Assembly: GCA_029225085.1 (NCBI GenBank)
Contig: JAQXVU010000048.1
Location: 1-64,000, forward strand
Direction: 5' to 3'
DNA from: Eggerthellales bacterium
GTDB taxonomy: Bacteria; Actinomycetota; Coriobacteriia; Coriobacteriales; Eggerthellaceae
Length of the DNA: 64,000 nt
Shown: one piece after another, positions 8,641-17,524 of the stretch
How positions within the stretch are numbered: the first letter of the stretch is position 1
Layout of the letters: each line of letters opens with the position of its first letter
The notes under the pieces: generated by a model
The model's database searches: none
The model's input: the letters and a program-made list of their open reading frames with translations, nothing else
Told to the model about the DNA's origin: nothing
Translations under genes and position numbers: made by a program

Positions 8641-8673
8641 AAAGGGTGGGTGCTTCGGCACCCACCCTTTTTT
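8641..8673. terminator. intrinsic terminator after rplL
   Basis: A perfect 13-bp stem (8641-8653 with 8658-8670) with a TTCG tetraloop and six T residues. The symmetric A/T flanks would also stop the convergent AEC permease transcript. Confidence 0.95.
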
Positions 8674-8807
8674 GTGCGCTAACCCAGTTCTGGGCGAGTG
8701 CCGGCTTGCGCCTGGGACTGTTTTTGGTGTTATGCACGGAAGTTCATCGCGGGTTGCTCGTCGGCATAACGCACTTGGCGTTGCGCGAGCCGGGGCGATT
8801 TTCGGAG

Positions 8808-9755
8808 CTACAGCACGCTCAGTAGCGCGATGAGCGCAGGGAAGATGGGGATGCAGGCTAAGGTTGTGATGACGGTGCCCGAAGCGGCCAGGTTTATGTC
8901 CTGGTCATAGCGCTGGGCGAAGGCTTGCACCATGGCTCCTGCGGGGGCTGCGAACATGATGATGGTGGTGGCCAGGATCAGCTTGTCGGCCACGAAGGGG
9001 GCAAGGACCACTGCCAGCAGCGCGGGGATAGCCAGCTGGCGAATGACCACGTAGGCATACATGCGCCAATCGGTGAAGATGGCCTTCAGATCCGAATCCG
9101 CCAGTACGATACCCACGATGACCATGGCCACGGGGGTGCAGATACCGCCCATGAGGCTCAGGGTGCTCTGTGCGACGTCGGGCATGGTGAGCCCGCTGAA
9201 CATCCAAACAATGGCGAAGACGCAGGCAACCAGGGGCGCATTCCAAAGGGTCTTCCACGTGATGCGGAAGCCAGTGAGCTTGTGCTGCCCCTTTTGGGCT
9301 GACTCTAAGGCGGCGATTCCCAGCGATCCCATGAACAGGTTGCACATGAGGACAAATATGCTGGAAAGCATGACGGTCTGGTCGCCGTACACAGCTTGCA
9401 GGACGGGGAGCACCACGAAGCCGGTGTTGGTGCAGAGGCTCATGAACACGTAGAGGTTGCGCTGGGTCAGGGGAGTCTTCAGCACTGCGTTAATGAGGAT
9501 GGCCACGATGAAGAGCAGCAGGAACTCCGCGAAGGCTAGCACGAAGGTGGGGACCAGCTGGGAGGCTACGTCCTCGAGGTGCACCTTGCTCACCGAGGCG
9601 ATGATGAGGCAGGGGAGCGCCACGTGAATGAGCAGGCTGTTGAAGGGCAGCGTCGCCTCATGGGTCACGTAGTTCAGCTTTCGTAGGAAGAATCCCACGA
9701 GGATGAGAATGAACATGACGGAGAGCTGGGATATGGCTGCCTGAGCTGCTTCCAC
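8808..9755 (-). CDS. AEC (auxin efflux carrier) family permease
   Basis: A 315-aa membrane protein of the AEC family, whose bacterial members export or exchange malonate, malate and other organic acids. About ten hydrophobic segments are visible, beginning SQLSVMFILILVGFFLRKLN. The conserved CTNTGFVVLPVLQAVYG region and the C-terminal MFAAPAGAMVQAFAQRY segment are present. The frame stays open to 10127, but GTG at 9755 has an AAAGG six bases upstream and precedes the first membrane helix. Longer versions would add an implausible Arg-rich tail. It diverges from the flippase gene and converges on rplL. The substrate cannot be told. Confidence 0.85.
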   Translation of the reverse strand: MEAAQAAISQLSVMFILILVGFFLRKLNYVTHEATLPFNSLLIHVALPCLIIASVSKVHLEDVASQLVPTFVLAFAEFLLLFIVAILINAVLKTPLTQRNLYVFMSLCTNTGFVVLPVLQAVYGDQTVMLSSIFVLMCNLFMGSLGIAALESAQKGQHKLTGFRITWKTLWNAPLVACVFAIVWMFSGLTMPDVAQSTLSLMGGICTPVAMVIVGIVLADSDLKAIFTDWRMYAYVVIRQLAIPALLAVVLAPFVADKLILATTIIMFAAPAGAMVQAFAQRYDQDINLAASGTVITTLACIPIFPALIALLSVL

Positions 9756-9911
9756 AGTGAACCTTTCTGATGCGTTGATCGTTGCGTAGTGTTTGCTGCG
9801 GCTTGCCCGCTGGGTGTAAGCGGTCCGCAACTGCATGAACCGTAGAGCCATTGTAAAGGAAAAGTGATACCCTGCCCCTTCCTTGCAGAATCGTTGCGGG
9901 AATGCACTAAG

Positions 9912-11798
9912 ATGGAACCCATGAGTAAGTATGTAGACAGCCCTTCGGGTAACGGATTCGCCTCTCTCTTCGAGGGGTTCTCTTCTCGTAAGGGGAGTAA
10001 GGGTCCCAAGAAGAAGTCGGCTCTGAGCAAGCTTATCAACGGGTGGATAGACCGCCTTCTCGGCGCTGCCTCTGACGGTTCCTTCAGCGGGCAGGAAGAG
10101 GAGTACGAGTCCCACCGCACTACCCATGACTATATCTGGAACACCATCGGCTACACTGCCTGGGGCATGGTGTTCCCCATCCTCACTATCGTGGTCACCC
10201 AGCTCACCGGCGCAGAGCGCGCGGGTATGTTCTCCCTGGCCTTCGTGACGGCGAGCCTTCTCATGATCCTGGCAAACTTTGGCGTCAGGACCTATCAGAT
10301 TTCAGATGTGGAAGAGAAGCATTCCTTCGCTGACTATTGCGTGCAGCGCTGGATCACCTGCATTGCCATGGTTCTGGTGGCCTTTGCCTACTGCAATATC
10401 CGCGGCTATTCCGGCGAGATGTTCACCATGTGCTTCGCTGTGTGCGTGTACCGCGCAGTCGATGGTCTGGCGGACGTGTACGAGGGCCGTTTGCAACAGA
10501 AGGACAAGCTGTACCTGGCTGGCATTTCCTTGGGTGTCCGCTCCCTGTTCTGCTTCGCGGCTTTCTCGGTGTGCTTGCTGATCACGGGCGATCTGGGTAT
10601 TGCCAGCGTGGTCATGGCCGGCGTGGGCATTCTCTTCTTCGTGGTGTTGACGGCGCCTCTGGCTTTGCTAGAAACGCCGAAGTCCCGCAAGCCCCGCCTT
10701 TCGAGCATCGTGGAGCTCTTCGGTCAGTGCGCCCCGCTGTTCATCGCCCTGTTCATGTATTCCCTCATCGACAACATGCCCAAGTTCATGATGGAAGGCA
10801 TGCTGTCCTACGATAACCAGCTGTACTTCAACGCGCTGTATTTCCCCGCTCAGACCATCCTCATGATGGTGGGCTTCATCTATAAGCCCCTGCTGGTGCG
10901 CATGGCCAACGCTTGGGCGGATGTGAAGCGCCGCAAGATGTTCGACCTGTTCATCGTGGTGATCGTGGTGGTCATCGTGGCCATCACCGGTGTCGCCGTG
11001 TTCATCATGGACTGGATAGGCATCCCCATCATGTCCTTCCTGTACGGCGTCGACTTCGAGCCCTATCGCCAACTCAGCTACATCATGTTGGTGGCAGGCG
11101 GCGTCACGGGCATCATCGACTTCCTGTACCAGGTCATTACGGTGCTGCGTAAGCAGAACGTGGTCATGAAGCTCTACGTCATCACCTTCGGCTTCTCCCT
11201 GTTCGTGCCCTGGATGATGATTTCCGTGGTGGGTCTTCCCGGCGCTGCCTTGGGCTACATGATCGTCATGAGCATTCTGGCCGTTCTGCTGGTAATGGAA
11301 TATGTGAAGGTGCGCATTGCCTACGCTCGCAATCCTCAGCTCGACGAGGAGGAGGCCCGCGCTGCTCAGCAGGCCGCTCAGGCTGAAGCCGCTCAACGTG
11401 CTGCAGCTGGCAGGCGCAACGCTTCTGCCGGCGGGGTAGGCAGGCACGGTTCCTCTGGCCGTGGCAGCGTATCTGGAAGGCATGCGTCTCCCGACCGCGG
11501 TGCCGCATCCGGAAGGCACGCGTCCTCTGACCGCGCTATCGTCGCTGGTCGCCATGGCTTCTCTGACCAGGGGTCCGAGCCCGAAAACCAAGGCGCTATC
11601 ATGCACAGGCGTCCCTCGGAGTCTCGCATCGCTGAGCTCGATGCCGAAGACAGGGAACGGGCTCGCAGGTCGTTGCGGGCGCGAGCTCATGGCGCCGAGA
11701 GCGACTCCCGTGCGAAGGCCCGCGCATCTCTGCGGGCGCGGAAAGAGCGTGCGTCTCGTAGGGAAGAAGAGGGCGGCGACGGCTTCGAGGAGCGCTAG
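9912..11798 (+). CDS. MOP-superfamily polysaccharide flippase with repetitive cytoplasmic tail
   Basis: A 628-aa protein. Residues about 70-480 hold twelve or so hydrophobic segments with the Wzx/MurJ-like pattern (IWNTIGYTAWGMVFPILTIV, FVTASLLMILANFGVRTYQI). It probably flips lipid-linked polysaccharide units across the membrane. Residues from 485 on form a charged Arg/Ala-rich tail with four 12-residue repeats of the GRHASSDRGAAS type. The start is uncertain: ATG 9912 has GGGAA nine bases upstream, and ATG 9921 is also possible. TatD follows 75 bp later. Flippase function is inferred from topology; the tail is unusual for the family. Confidence 0.8.
   Translation: MEPMSKYVDSPSGNGFASLFEGFSSRKGSKGPKKKSALSKLINGWIDRLLGAASDGSFSGQEEEYESHRTTHDYIWNTIGYTAWGMVFPILTIVVTQLTGAERAGMFSLAFVTASLLMILANFGVRTYQISDVEEKHSFADYCVQRWITCIAMVLVAFAYCNIRGYSGEMFTMCFAVCVYRAVDGLADVYEGRLQQKDKLYLAGISLGVRSLFCFAAFSVCLLITGDLGIASVVMAGVGILFFVVLTAPLALLETPKSRKPRLSSIVELFGQCAPLFIALFMYSLIDNMPKFMMEGMLSYDNQLYFNALYFPAQTILMMVGFIYKPLLVRMANAWADVKRRKMFDLFIVVIVVVIVAITGVAVFIMDWIGIPIMSFLYGVDFEPYRQLSYIMLVAGGVTGIIDFLYQVITVLRKQNVVMKLYVITFGFSLFVPWMMISVVGLPGAALGYMIVMSILAVLLVMEYVKVRIAYARNPQLDEEEARAAQQAAQAEAAQRAAAGRRNASAGGVGRHGSSGRGSVSGRHASPDRGAASGRHASSDRAIVAGRHGFSDQGSEPENQGAIMHRRPSESRIAELDAEDRERARRSLRARAHGAESDSRAKARASLRARKERASRREEEGGDGFEER
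11439..11582 (+). repeat. 36-bp in-frame tandem repeat in the flippase tail
   Basis: Four units start at 11439, 11475, 11511 and 11547 with exact 36-bp spacing. They encode GRHGSSGRGSVS-like 12-residue blocks (residues about 510-557). Units two and three are the most alike. Confidence 0.85.
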
Positions 11799-11873
11799 GC
11801 TCGACGGTGCTGTTGCTGAAGCTGCTGGCGGCGCAGGTGCCGAATCCGTAGATTGCGATAGTGAGGAGCGGCT

Positions 11874-12623
11874 ATGACCGTGTACGACATGCATTGCCAT
11901 ATGGGGTTTGCAGATCAGAGTGACCCAACCTGCTCGTTGCATGTGGCAGACCCTCGTCTGGGCGGTTTCCTCTGCGCAACGGTGACTCCTCGGGAGTTCA
12001 AGGACCTGCGGGAGCGTCACCCCGAGCACCCCATGGCCCGCTTTGCTCTGGGACTTCATCCCCAGTGGGTTACCAAGGGGATCTGCGACGAGTCCTCTCT
12101 GCAGCTTTTCTGCGAGCTGGTGGGGGATGCCGCCTTCGTTTCTGAGGTAGGTCTCGACTATCGCGAGATGTACGTTGAGGGGAAGGAGGGCCAGCTGGCC
12201 TGCTTCCATGGCGTTCTCTCTGCGGTTCAGAACGGGGAGCGGGTGCTGAGCATCCATACCTCCGAAGCTGAGCGCGAAGTTCTTGACATTATGGAAGAAT
12301 ACGGGACCTTCCGCAACAATCGCTGCATCTTCCACTGGTTCTCAGGGTCCTGTGACCAACTGCACAGAGCCATTAAGCTGGGCGCCTACTTCTCTGGCGG
12401 TTTGAAGATGACCAAGTCGAAGCGGGGCAGGGAATATCTGAAGGTCATCCCTAAGGATCGTCTGCTGCTCGAGACGGATTATCCTCGTGGCGAGGACGCA
12501 CAGTTCTCAGCGTCTGCCCAGGCTGACATGCTCTGCGAGATCGTGGAAGCCATGGAGCATATTCGCGGCGAGCATCTGCGAGAGTACGTGGCTGGGACCA
12601 GCGCCGAGTTGCTGGGACGTTAG
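11874..12623 (+). CDS. TatD family metal-dependent hydrolase
   Basis: A 249-aa TIM-barrel amidohydrolase related to the TatD DNase family. Metal ligands are visible in DMHCHMG (residues 5-11), SEVGLDY, SIHTSE, FHWFSG and LLETDYP. GAGGAG lies just upstream of ATG 11874. The protein is slightly shorter than typical TatD and has an unusual N-terminal loop, so the substrate (DNA 3' ends or another phosphoester) is uncertain. It is probably co-transcribed with the flippase. Confidence 0.85.
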   Translation: MTVYDMHCHMGFADQSDPTCSLHVADPRLGGFLCATVTPREFKDLRERHPEHPMARFALGLHPQWVTKGICDESSLQLFCELVGDAAFVSEVGLDYREMYVEGKEGQLACFHGVLSAVQNGERVLSIHTSEAEREVLDIMEEYGTFRNNRCIFHWFSGSCDQLHRAIKLGAYFSGGLKMTKSKRGREYLKVIPKDRLLLETDYPRGEDAQFSASAQADMLCEIVEAMEHIRGEHLREYVAGTSAELLGR

Positions 12624-12651
12624 CGGCTGGGACAGGGCCCTGGTTTGCTCC

Positions 12652-12706
12652 GGAGGGGGCGATGAGGTGTAGCTCGCTTTGGCAGGGGACGATGAGGCAT
12701 GGCTCG
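12652..12706. repeat. 30-bp-period degenerate direct repeat after tatD
   Basis: The core GATGAGG...GCTCG recurs with 30-bp spacing (661 and 691 in 12 kb numbering), preceded each time by AGGGG. It lies about 30 bp after the TatD stop codon. Confidence 0.6.
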
Positions 12707-12773
12707 TGCAGCCTGACTGGCGGATATGGTGTCGCTGAAATAACACTTCGGGCTCGAATCGCTCGGAATAAAC

Positions 12774-12800
12774 GGAAAGCCGCCCAATGGGCGGCTTTCC
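12774..12800. terminator. bidirectional hairpin between tatD and the aroE-like gene
   Basis: A perfect 12-bp stem GGAAAGCCGCCC / GGGCGGCTTTCC with a three-base loop lies between two convergent genes. The T-tracts are short on both strands. Confidence 0.75.
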
Positions 12801-12906
12801 TACGTTCAAGAGAAAGGGATGAACGAAAGGTTCTTTGTTGGTTGCTGATTGGCTGGCGGTTAGCTCGTAGCGGCTCGCGACCAAACGGCAACTGAGTTGC
12901 AGCTGA

Positions 12907-13788
12907 TTAGCTGTTGATCTCAGCAACGACCTCGTCGATAGGCATATCGATGTCGAACCAGATCTTCTCGCCGATAGCGGCCTGCTCGTTCATCATGCCG
13001 ATGCCGGTAACGACCTGGCAACCCTTGGCCTCAGCGTCGAGCAGCAGCTGGGTCATGAGAGGATGATAGATGCAGTCTGCAACAACCATGCCCTCCTTAA
13101 TGAACTCAGCGGGAACAGGGGTGTCGCCAGGCTCGTCGCCCATGCCAACGTTGGTGGCGTTAACCAGAACGTCGGACTCTGCGATAGCGGCCTTCATGGC
13201 CTCCTTGTCCTCGAAGGGGTGCAGGATGATGTTGCAGCCGGTCTGCTCTGCTACGCCAGGGATGATCTCCTTGGAGTGGTTGTAGGAAGGACCGTTCTCA
13301 CGGGCGAATACGTGCAGGGTTGCGATGCCGTCGAGAGCAGCCTGAACCAGGATTGCGGAGCCAGCGCCACCAGGGCCGGTCAGGGTCATGGTCTTGCCCT
13401 TGGGGTCGAAGCCGTGCTTAGCGAGGTTCTGCATGAAGCCAGCGCCGTCGGAGTTGTGGCCGATGAGCTTGTTGTCGGCGGTCTTCTGAATGACGTTTAC
13501 TGCGCCCATGAGGCGAGCTGCGTCGGACAGACCGTCCAGGTAAGGGATGATGGCCTGCTTGTTAGGCATGGTGACGTTGCTGCCGTCCCAGCCGTCCATG
13601 CGGCGCATTGCGTTCAGAACGTCAGGCAGATCCTCGTTGCCAACCTCGAATGCCAGGTAAACAGCATCTACGCCAGACTTCTCGAAGGAGACGCTGTGGG
13701 TTACAGGAGAAGCGGAGTGGCGGATGGGCTTGCCAAGGAGAGATACCAGATGGGTGTGTCCGCTGATGAACTTAGACTGAGCTGCCAT
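12907..13788 (-). CDS. shikimate/quinate dehydrogenase (AroE/YdiB family)
   Basis: A 293-aa enzyme interconverting shikimate or quinate and their 3-dehydro forms. The shikimate-binding GKPIRHSASPVTHS (residues 19-32), catalytic Lys77 in NVTMPNK and Asp114 in GHNSDGAG are intact. The nucleotide loop is TGPGGAG (137-143). The second cofactor strand reads HVFARENG rather than the NRT motif of biosynthetic AroE and recalls YdiB-type proteins, which also take NAD and quinate (inference). AAAGG lies six bases before ATG. It sits apart from other biosynthetic aro genes but near a LysR regulator, an aroD and a YdiO-like acyl-CoA dehydrogenase, so a catabolic or respiratory role is plausible. Confidence 0.9.
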   Translation of the reverse strand: MAAQSKFISGHTHLVSLLGKPIRHSASPVTHSVSFEKSGVDAVYLAFEVGNEDLPDVLNAMRRMDGWDGSNVTMPNKQAIIPYLDGLSDAARLMGAVNVIQKTADNKLIGHNSDGAGFMQNLAKHGFDPKGKTMTLTGPGGAGSAILVQAALDGIATLHVFARENGPSYNHSKEIIPGVAEQTGCNIILHPFEDKEAMKAAIAESDVLVNATNVGMGDEPGDTPVPAEFIKEGMVVADCIYHPLMTQLLLDAEAKGCQVVTGIGMMNEQAAIGEKIWFDIDMPIDEVVAEINS

Positions 13789-13947
13789 AACAATCCTTTC
13801 GTATTAGGGAAGCTTCTGTATCTACTAAAAGGATAGTTTGGCCTGGGGTGAAATTCCAATGCCCGAAAGTAACTCGTTTCATTTGCAGTATGAATAAGTG
13901 GAATAACGGCGCATAAGTGCATAGGTTTCACGCATGAACGGAGAGTC

Positions 13948-14007
13948 CGGGTTTGCCTGGCGCGCGGACGGGGCGGTCGGGTTTGCCTGGCGCGCGGACG
14001 GGGCGAT
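13948..14007. repeat. near-perfect 30-bp tandem duplication
   Basis: Two adjacent 30-bp units (13948-13977 and 13978-14007) differ at one base. They contain GTTTGCCTGGCGCGCGGACG and lie between the LysR gene terminator and the aroE-like gene start. Confidence 0.95.
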
Positions 14008-14021
14008 GGGCTCCGAGGCAA

Positions 14022-14052
14022 TAAGAAGGCCCCGCGCAAATCGCGCAGGGCC
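14022..14052 (-). terminator. terminator of the LysR-type regulator gene
   Basis: Read on the minus strand, a 10-bp stem with one U-G pair (14043-14052 with 14028-14037) is followed by TTCTTATT. It ends the regulator transcript before the aroE-like gene. Confidence 0.7.
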
Positions 14053-14086
14053 GCAATGAGATGCGATTCGTTTTGCTGAAACGCGC

Positions 14087-14974
14087 TTAGGTGTGGGCGT
14101 TGAAGCCGTAGTGCTGATTGTAGTATTCCATCATGTAATCGCGGAAACGCAGGGTCGCCCAGTTGGGGATGGCGTTCTCGGGCCACTTCAGATACAGATA
14201 GCGCTTGCGACGCACGTCGCTGAAGGGGACGGAGACCACGCCCTTGGAATACATGCCGAACCAGGTGATAGCGGGGGCAATAGTCAGGCCCACGCCGTTG
14301 GCCACGTAGGCCAGCACGTAGCTGTACTCCTGAATCTCCATGACCGTCTTTGGCTCGAAGCCCGCCTCGAGGAACATGTGGCTGGTGATGTCGTACAGGG
14401 TGCTGGGCAGAATGCGTACGAAGCGCTCTTCAGAGAGATCGGCAAGACGCACCGACTTCATCTTGGCGTAGGGGCTGTCCTCTGCGCAGGCCAGCTGAAT
14501 GTCCTCTTCGCCTAGGAACAGGTAGTTGGGCTCCTTGTGTACGATGGGGCTGGCGAAGAAGGTGATGTCCGGGGTGTATTCCTTCAGGTAGTTGGAAGGG
14601 AACGTTGCCATGCGCACCCGGATGTCAGGATGCTTCTTCTTGAAGCCGGTGAGGATGTCGCCCGCAGGGCCCATAGGCACCGGAGAGTACACATCTACCG
14701 AAAGGTTCTTCTCGCGCACGAAGCGCTCTACGTCTTGCTTCACGGCCTTGGTGGAGTTCAGAACGTTCATGCAACGGTCGAGGGCGATGCGTCCGGCGCT
14801 GTTCAGGACGATGTTCCTGCCTACGCGATCGAACAAGGGGGTGCCCAGCTCATCTTCAAGGGATCTGAGGCTTCGGCTTAGGCTCGGCTGTGAGGTATGC
14901 AGCTTTTGGGCGGCCTTGGTGAGGCTGCCGCACTCTGCGATGACCCTGAAATATTCCAACTGTTGAATTTCCAT
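14087..14974 (-). CDS. LysR-type transcriptional regulator
   Basis: A 295-aa LTTR. The N-terminal winged helix-turn-helix is clear (MEIQQLEYFRVIAECGSLTK, then KLHTSQPSLSRSLRSLEDEL), followed by a periplasmic-binding-protein-like effector domain. ATG 14974 gives the standard family N-terminus. A TTG five codons earlier is possible, and neither has a good ribosome-binding site. It is encoded upstream of, and in line with, the aroE-like gene but separated by a terminator, and it diverges from the TPR gene. It may control the neighbouring shikimate-related genes; the effector is unknown. Confidence 0.92.
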   Translation of the reverse strand: MEIQQLEYFRVIAECGSLTKAAQKLHTSQPSLSRSLRSLEDELGTPLFDRVGRNIVLNSAGRIALDRCMNVLNSTKAVKQDVERFVREKNLSVDVYSPVPMGPAGDILTGFKKKHPDIRVRMATFPSNYLKEYTPDITFFASPIVHKEPNYLFLGEEDIQLACAEDSPYAKMKSVRLADLSEERFVRILPSTLYDITSHMFLEAGFEPKTVMEIQEYSYVLAYVANGVGLTIAPAITWFGMYSKGVVSVPFSDVRRKRYLYLKWPENAIPNWATLRFRDYMMEYYNQHYGFNAHT

Positions 14975-15119
14975 GGGGATAGTATACAACTTGTGAATGA
15001 ATAGATAGGCAAAAATGAAATGGTTTATGAATGAATGCAGATGAGGGCCTTGTGACGAAGGCTAGAATAGGGTCATTGCGAGGAGCAGGCCTGCGGAAAT
15101 GAGAGCGAGGACACCAAGC

Positions 15120-16130
15120 ATGGGCTCTGAGAACACGATGAAAACGGGGGAGAATCCCGCCAATCTTTCGGACGATCAGAGGGAGGAGCTTCGGCTCGCT
15201 CTTATCGGAGCAACGCAGGCCTACGAGGATGACAATTCTGCCCTCACGATGGAATTCTGCGATGAGGCCCTGGCCATAGACCCCGACAATCCCGAAGCCT
15301 GGTTGCTGCGGGCGAAGTTCGGCGGCTGGGATTCGAAGATGTACACCATGGATTGCGACTACGCCATCTCTTGCGTCGAGCGAGCTATTAGCTTGCAGGA
15401 CCCTTCCCGTCGCTATCAGGTGGCTGCTGACATCTATGTGGCGCGCAAGCATCAGATCGCCAAGCTGTTGGAATCCCAGATGATGCTTCCTTCTCTGACC
15501 TCTGCTAAGCAGATGCATGAGACCATGCAGCACTGGCAGCGCTTCCTGGCGGAGATTCCCTGCCTGACTCCCGGTCTCATAGAGGGCGAGGTAGCCCTGT
15601 GCAAGAACCTCTGTATGCGCTCGAAGCTGGGCGTTATGCCTGGTGACCGTCTGGTGTACACCGCTTACGCCACCCTGAACGACAAGGTGAGCTATGGCGA
15701 CATGTTCGAGGCGAATCTGCAGGAGCGTATCGAGGGCGCCAAGCAACGCAAGCAGCAGATCATGAACGATGTTCTTGCCCGCATAGAGGCGCGTAGGCAG
15801 TCCTCCCTGTCCTTGATAGAGTCCGGCGACCTTTCGCCCGAGCAGGAGCGGGAACGCTTGCAGGAGGATCTGGCGAGCCTTACCTGCGACCTGGGAGATG
15901 TGATTGGCCTGTCCGATAGGCTCATGTACAAGAGCCAGCTCGAAGAGGTGCGTAAGAAGCGGGCGGAGCTGAAGCCCACCAAGATCTTTAAGAAGAAGGA
16001 GCTCGACGAGCAGATTGCCCAGGTAGAGGAGAAGATTGCTCAGATAGACGCTGAGATCGCGCCCGTGGTGCAGCCCCTGCAGGACGAGATCAGCGCCATA
16101 GAGAGCCGCCTCTTCGCCTTGGGCGAATAG
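15120..16130 (+). CDS. TPR / coiled-coil protein of unknown function
   Basis: About 336 aa, cytoplasmic. Residues about 10-110 contain TPR-like helices (MEFCDEALAIDPDNPEAWLL, CVERAISLQDPSRRY). The C-terminal third is a long heptad-rich coiled coil (KKKELDEQIAQVEEKIAQID). No enzymatic motif is seen. ATG 15120 (GCGAGG nine bases upstream) is chosen; ATG 15099 is an alternative. It diverges from the LysR gene. It may be a scaffold or stress-related protein; there is no direct evidence. Confidence 0.75.
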   Translation: MGSENTMKTGENPANLSDDQREELRLALIGATQAYEDDNSALTMEFCDEALAIDPDNPEAWLLRAKFGGWDSKMYTMDCDYAISCVERAISLQDPSRRYQVAADIYVARKHQIAKLLESQMMLPSLTSAKQMHETMQHWQRFLAEIPCLTPGLIEGEVALCKNLCMRSKLGVMPGDRLVYTAYATLNDKVSYGDMFEANLQERIEGAKQRKQQIMNDVLARIEARRQSSLSLIESGDLSPEQERERLQEDLASLTCDLGDVIGLSDRLMYKSQLEEVRKKRAELKPTKIFKKKELDEQIAQVEEKIAQIDAEIAPVVQPLQDEISAIESRLFALGE

Positions 16131-16364
16131 TTCGTTTCGCGTCGCTGTCTGGCGCAACGGGGCGCCTAATTGAAGGTCCAGCGGAGTTTCATACTCGGAG
16201 CGAATAGCAAACCGTAATAGTGAAGTCTGAGGGAATAGAATCTTCTTATAGACACAGAGCATGTTTAAGCCAAATTCGTATAGAACCAACGAATTGTTTG
16301 CATTAAGGTGAAGCCAGTGAGGGTGTTCCCTCGTTTTTGACCCTATGCAAAAGGAGGACTTGTC

Positions 16365-17414
16365 GTGGAAAAGGTGAGGCTCGCCATCTTCGGAATGAAT
16401 CAGGGCGCTCGTATCGGACGTCTCATCGTGAAGAATCCCGCTTGTGATTTGGTTGCCGTGGCTGGTTTCGGCCAGCAGGCTGAGGACGCAGCCGCTGAGC
16501 TGAACGCTCCTCTGTATGCTGACTATCATGACCTGCTGAACGAGGTTCCCGTCGACGCTGCCATTATCGCCCTGCCTAATCAGCTGCATCTCGAGGCTAC
16601 CGAGGCCACGGTGAAGGCCGGCGTGAAGAACATCCTGCTCGAGAAGCCCATTGCCAGCACCCCTGAGGATGGTCAGAAGATCATCGACATCTGCGATGAG
16701 GCAGGCGTCATGCTGCTCATCGGCCATCATCGTCGTTCCGCCAACCTGTTCCTGTTCCTGAAGGAGTTCCTGGCATCTGGCAGGCTCGGCGACATCGTCA
16801 GCGTCAGCAACACGTACGCCATTAACAAGAACCTCGATTACTGGGATGCCGAGTGGCATCAGGTTCCTGCCGGCGGTCCTCTGCTGGTGAACGGCATCCA
16901 TGACTTCGATGACCTGAACAACGTGCTCGACATGACTCCTACCAAGGTATACGCCGCAAAGCGCAATACCATCCGCGGCAACGAGGCCGAGGATTCCTGC
17001 ACCGCTCTCATCGAGTTCAAGGAAGGTCCCACCGCCACCTACTTCGTTTCCGACGGCACCCCCAGCCCCTGGAACTACGATCTGCTGGCTCAGGCAGACG
17101 AGCGCTTCAGCTGGGAGACTGGCAAGAATTCCATGCACATCTACGGAACCAAGGGTTCCTTCGGCTTCCCCAACATGGATTTCTACACCTACGAGGACAC
17201 TGACCATTGGGGCTGGGAGTATCCCTTGGTGCATGAGCACTTCGATGTGGAAATCAATAACCCGCTGGAATCCGAGGCGGATCACTTCATCGATCTGTGC
17301 CTGGGTCGCGAGACCGTTCCTCGGTGCACTGGCGAGCAGGGTTTGCGCAGCCTGAAGATTATCAACGCGGTTATCGAATCCGCCAATACTGGTCAGGTTG
17401 TGACCATCGATTAA
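16365..17414 (+). CDS. Gfo/Idh/MocA family oxidoreductase
   Basis: A 349-aa NAD(P)-dependent sugar- or cyclitol-type dehydrogenase. The N-terminal Rossmann fold begins VRLAIFGMNQGARIGRL, and the family's EKP motif is at residues 93-95 (LLEKPIAST). The C-terminal domain contains GGPLLVNGIHDFDDLNNVLD, where this family keeps its catalytic Asp/His. GTG 16365 follows AAAGGAGG. The VOC gene follows 110 bp later on the same strand. The substrate is unknown. Location between shikimate-type genes suggests a hydroxylated cyclohexane or sugar acid (inference). Confidence 0.9.
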   Translation: MEKVRLAIFGMNQGARIGRLIVKNPACDLVAVAGFGQQAEDAAAELNAPLYADYHDLLNEVPVDAAIIALPNQLHLEATEATVKAGVKNILLEKPIASTPEDGQKIIDICDEAGVMLLIGHHRRSANLFLFLKEFLASGRLGDIVSVSNTYAINKNLDYWDAEWHQVPAGGPLLVNGIHDFDDLNNVLDMTPTKVYAAKRNTIRGNEAEDSCTALIEFKEGPTATYFVSDGTPSPWNYDLLAQADERFSWETGKNSMHIYGTKGSFGFPNMDFYTYEDTDHWGWEYPLVHEHFDVEINNPLESEADHFIDLCLGRETVPRCTGEQGLRSLKIINAVIESANTGQVVTID

Positions 17415-17423
17415 CGTAGTTTG

Positions 17424-17442
17424 GGGGGCCTCTGCGGCCCCC
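17424..17442 (+). terminator. weak hairpin between the oxidoreductase and VOC genes
   Basis: A seven-base GGGGGCC / GGCCCCC stem around five bases, followed by TGTTCTG. It could attenuate transcription into the VOC gene. Confidence 0.4.
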
Positions 17443-17524
17443 TGTTCTGATATTGGGACGTAGACGTGTCGACGGAAAGCCGGGATGCGGATGCCTCGAC
17501 GAATAGGAGAGGAAGGAAGAGCCT

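Noticed and set aside
10668-12335. 555-codon minus-strand frame opposite the flippase and TatD genes
   Set aside because: It crosses two genes and an intergenic gap on the other strand, without a start signal or domain.
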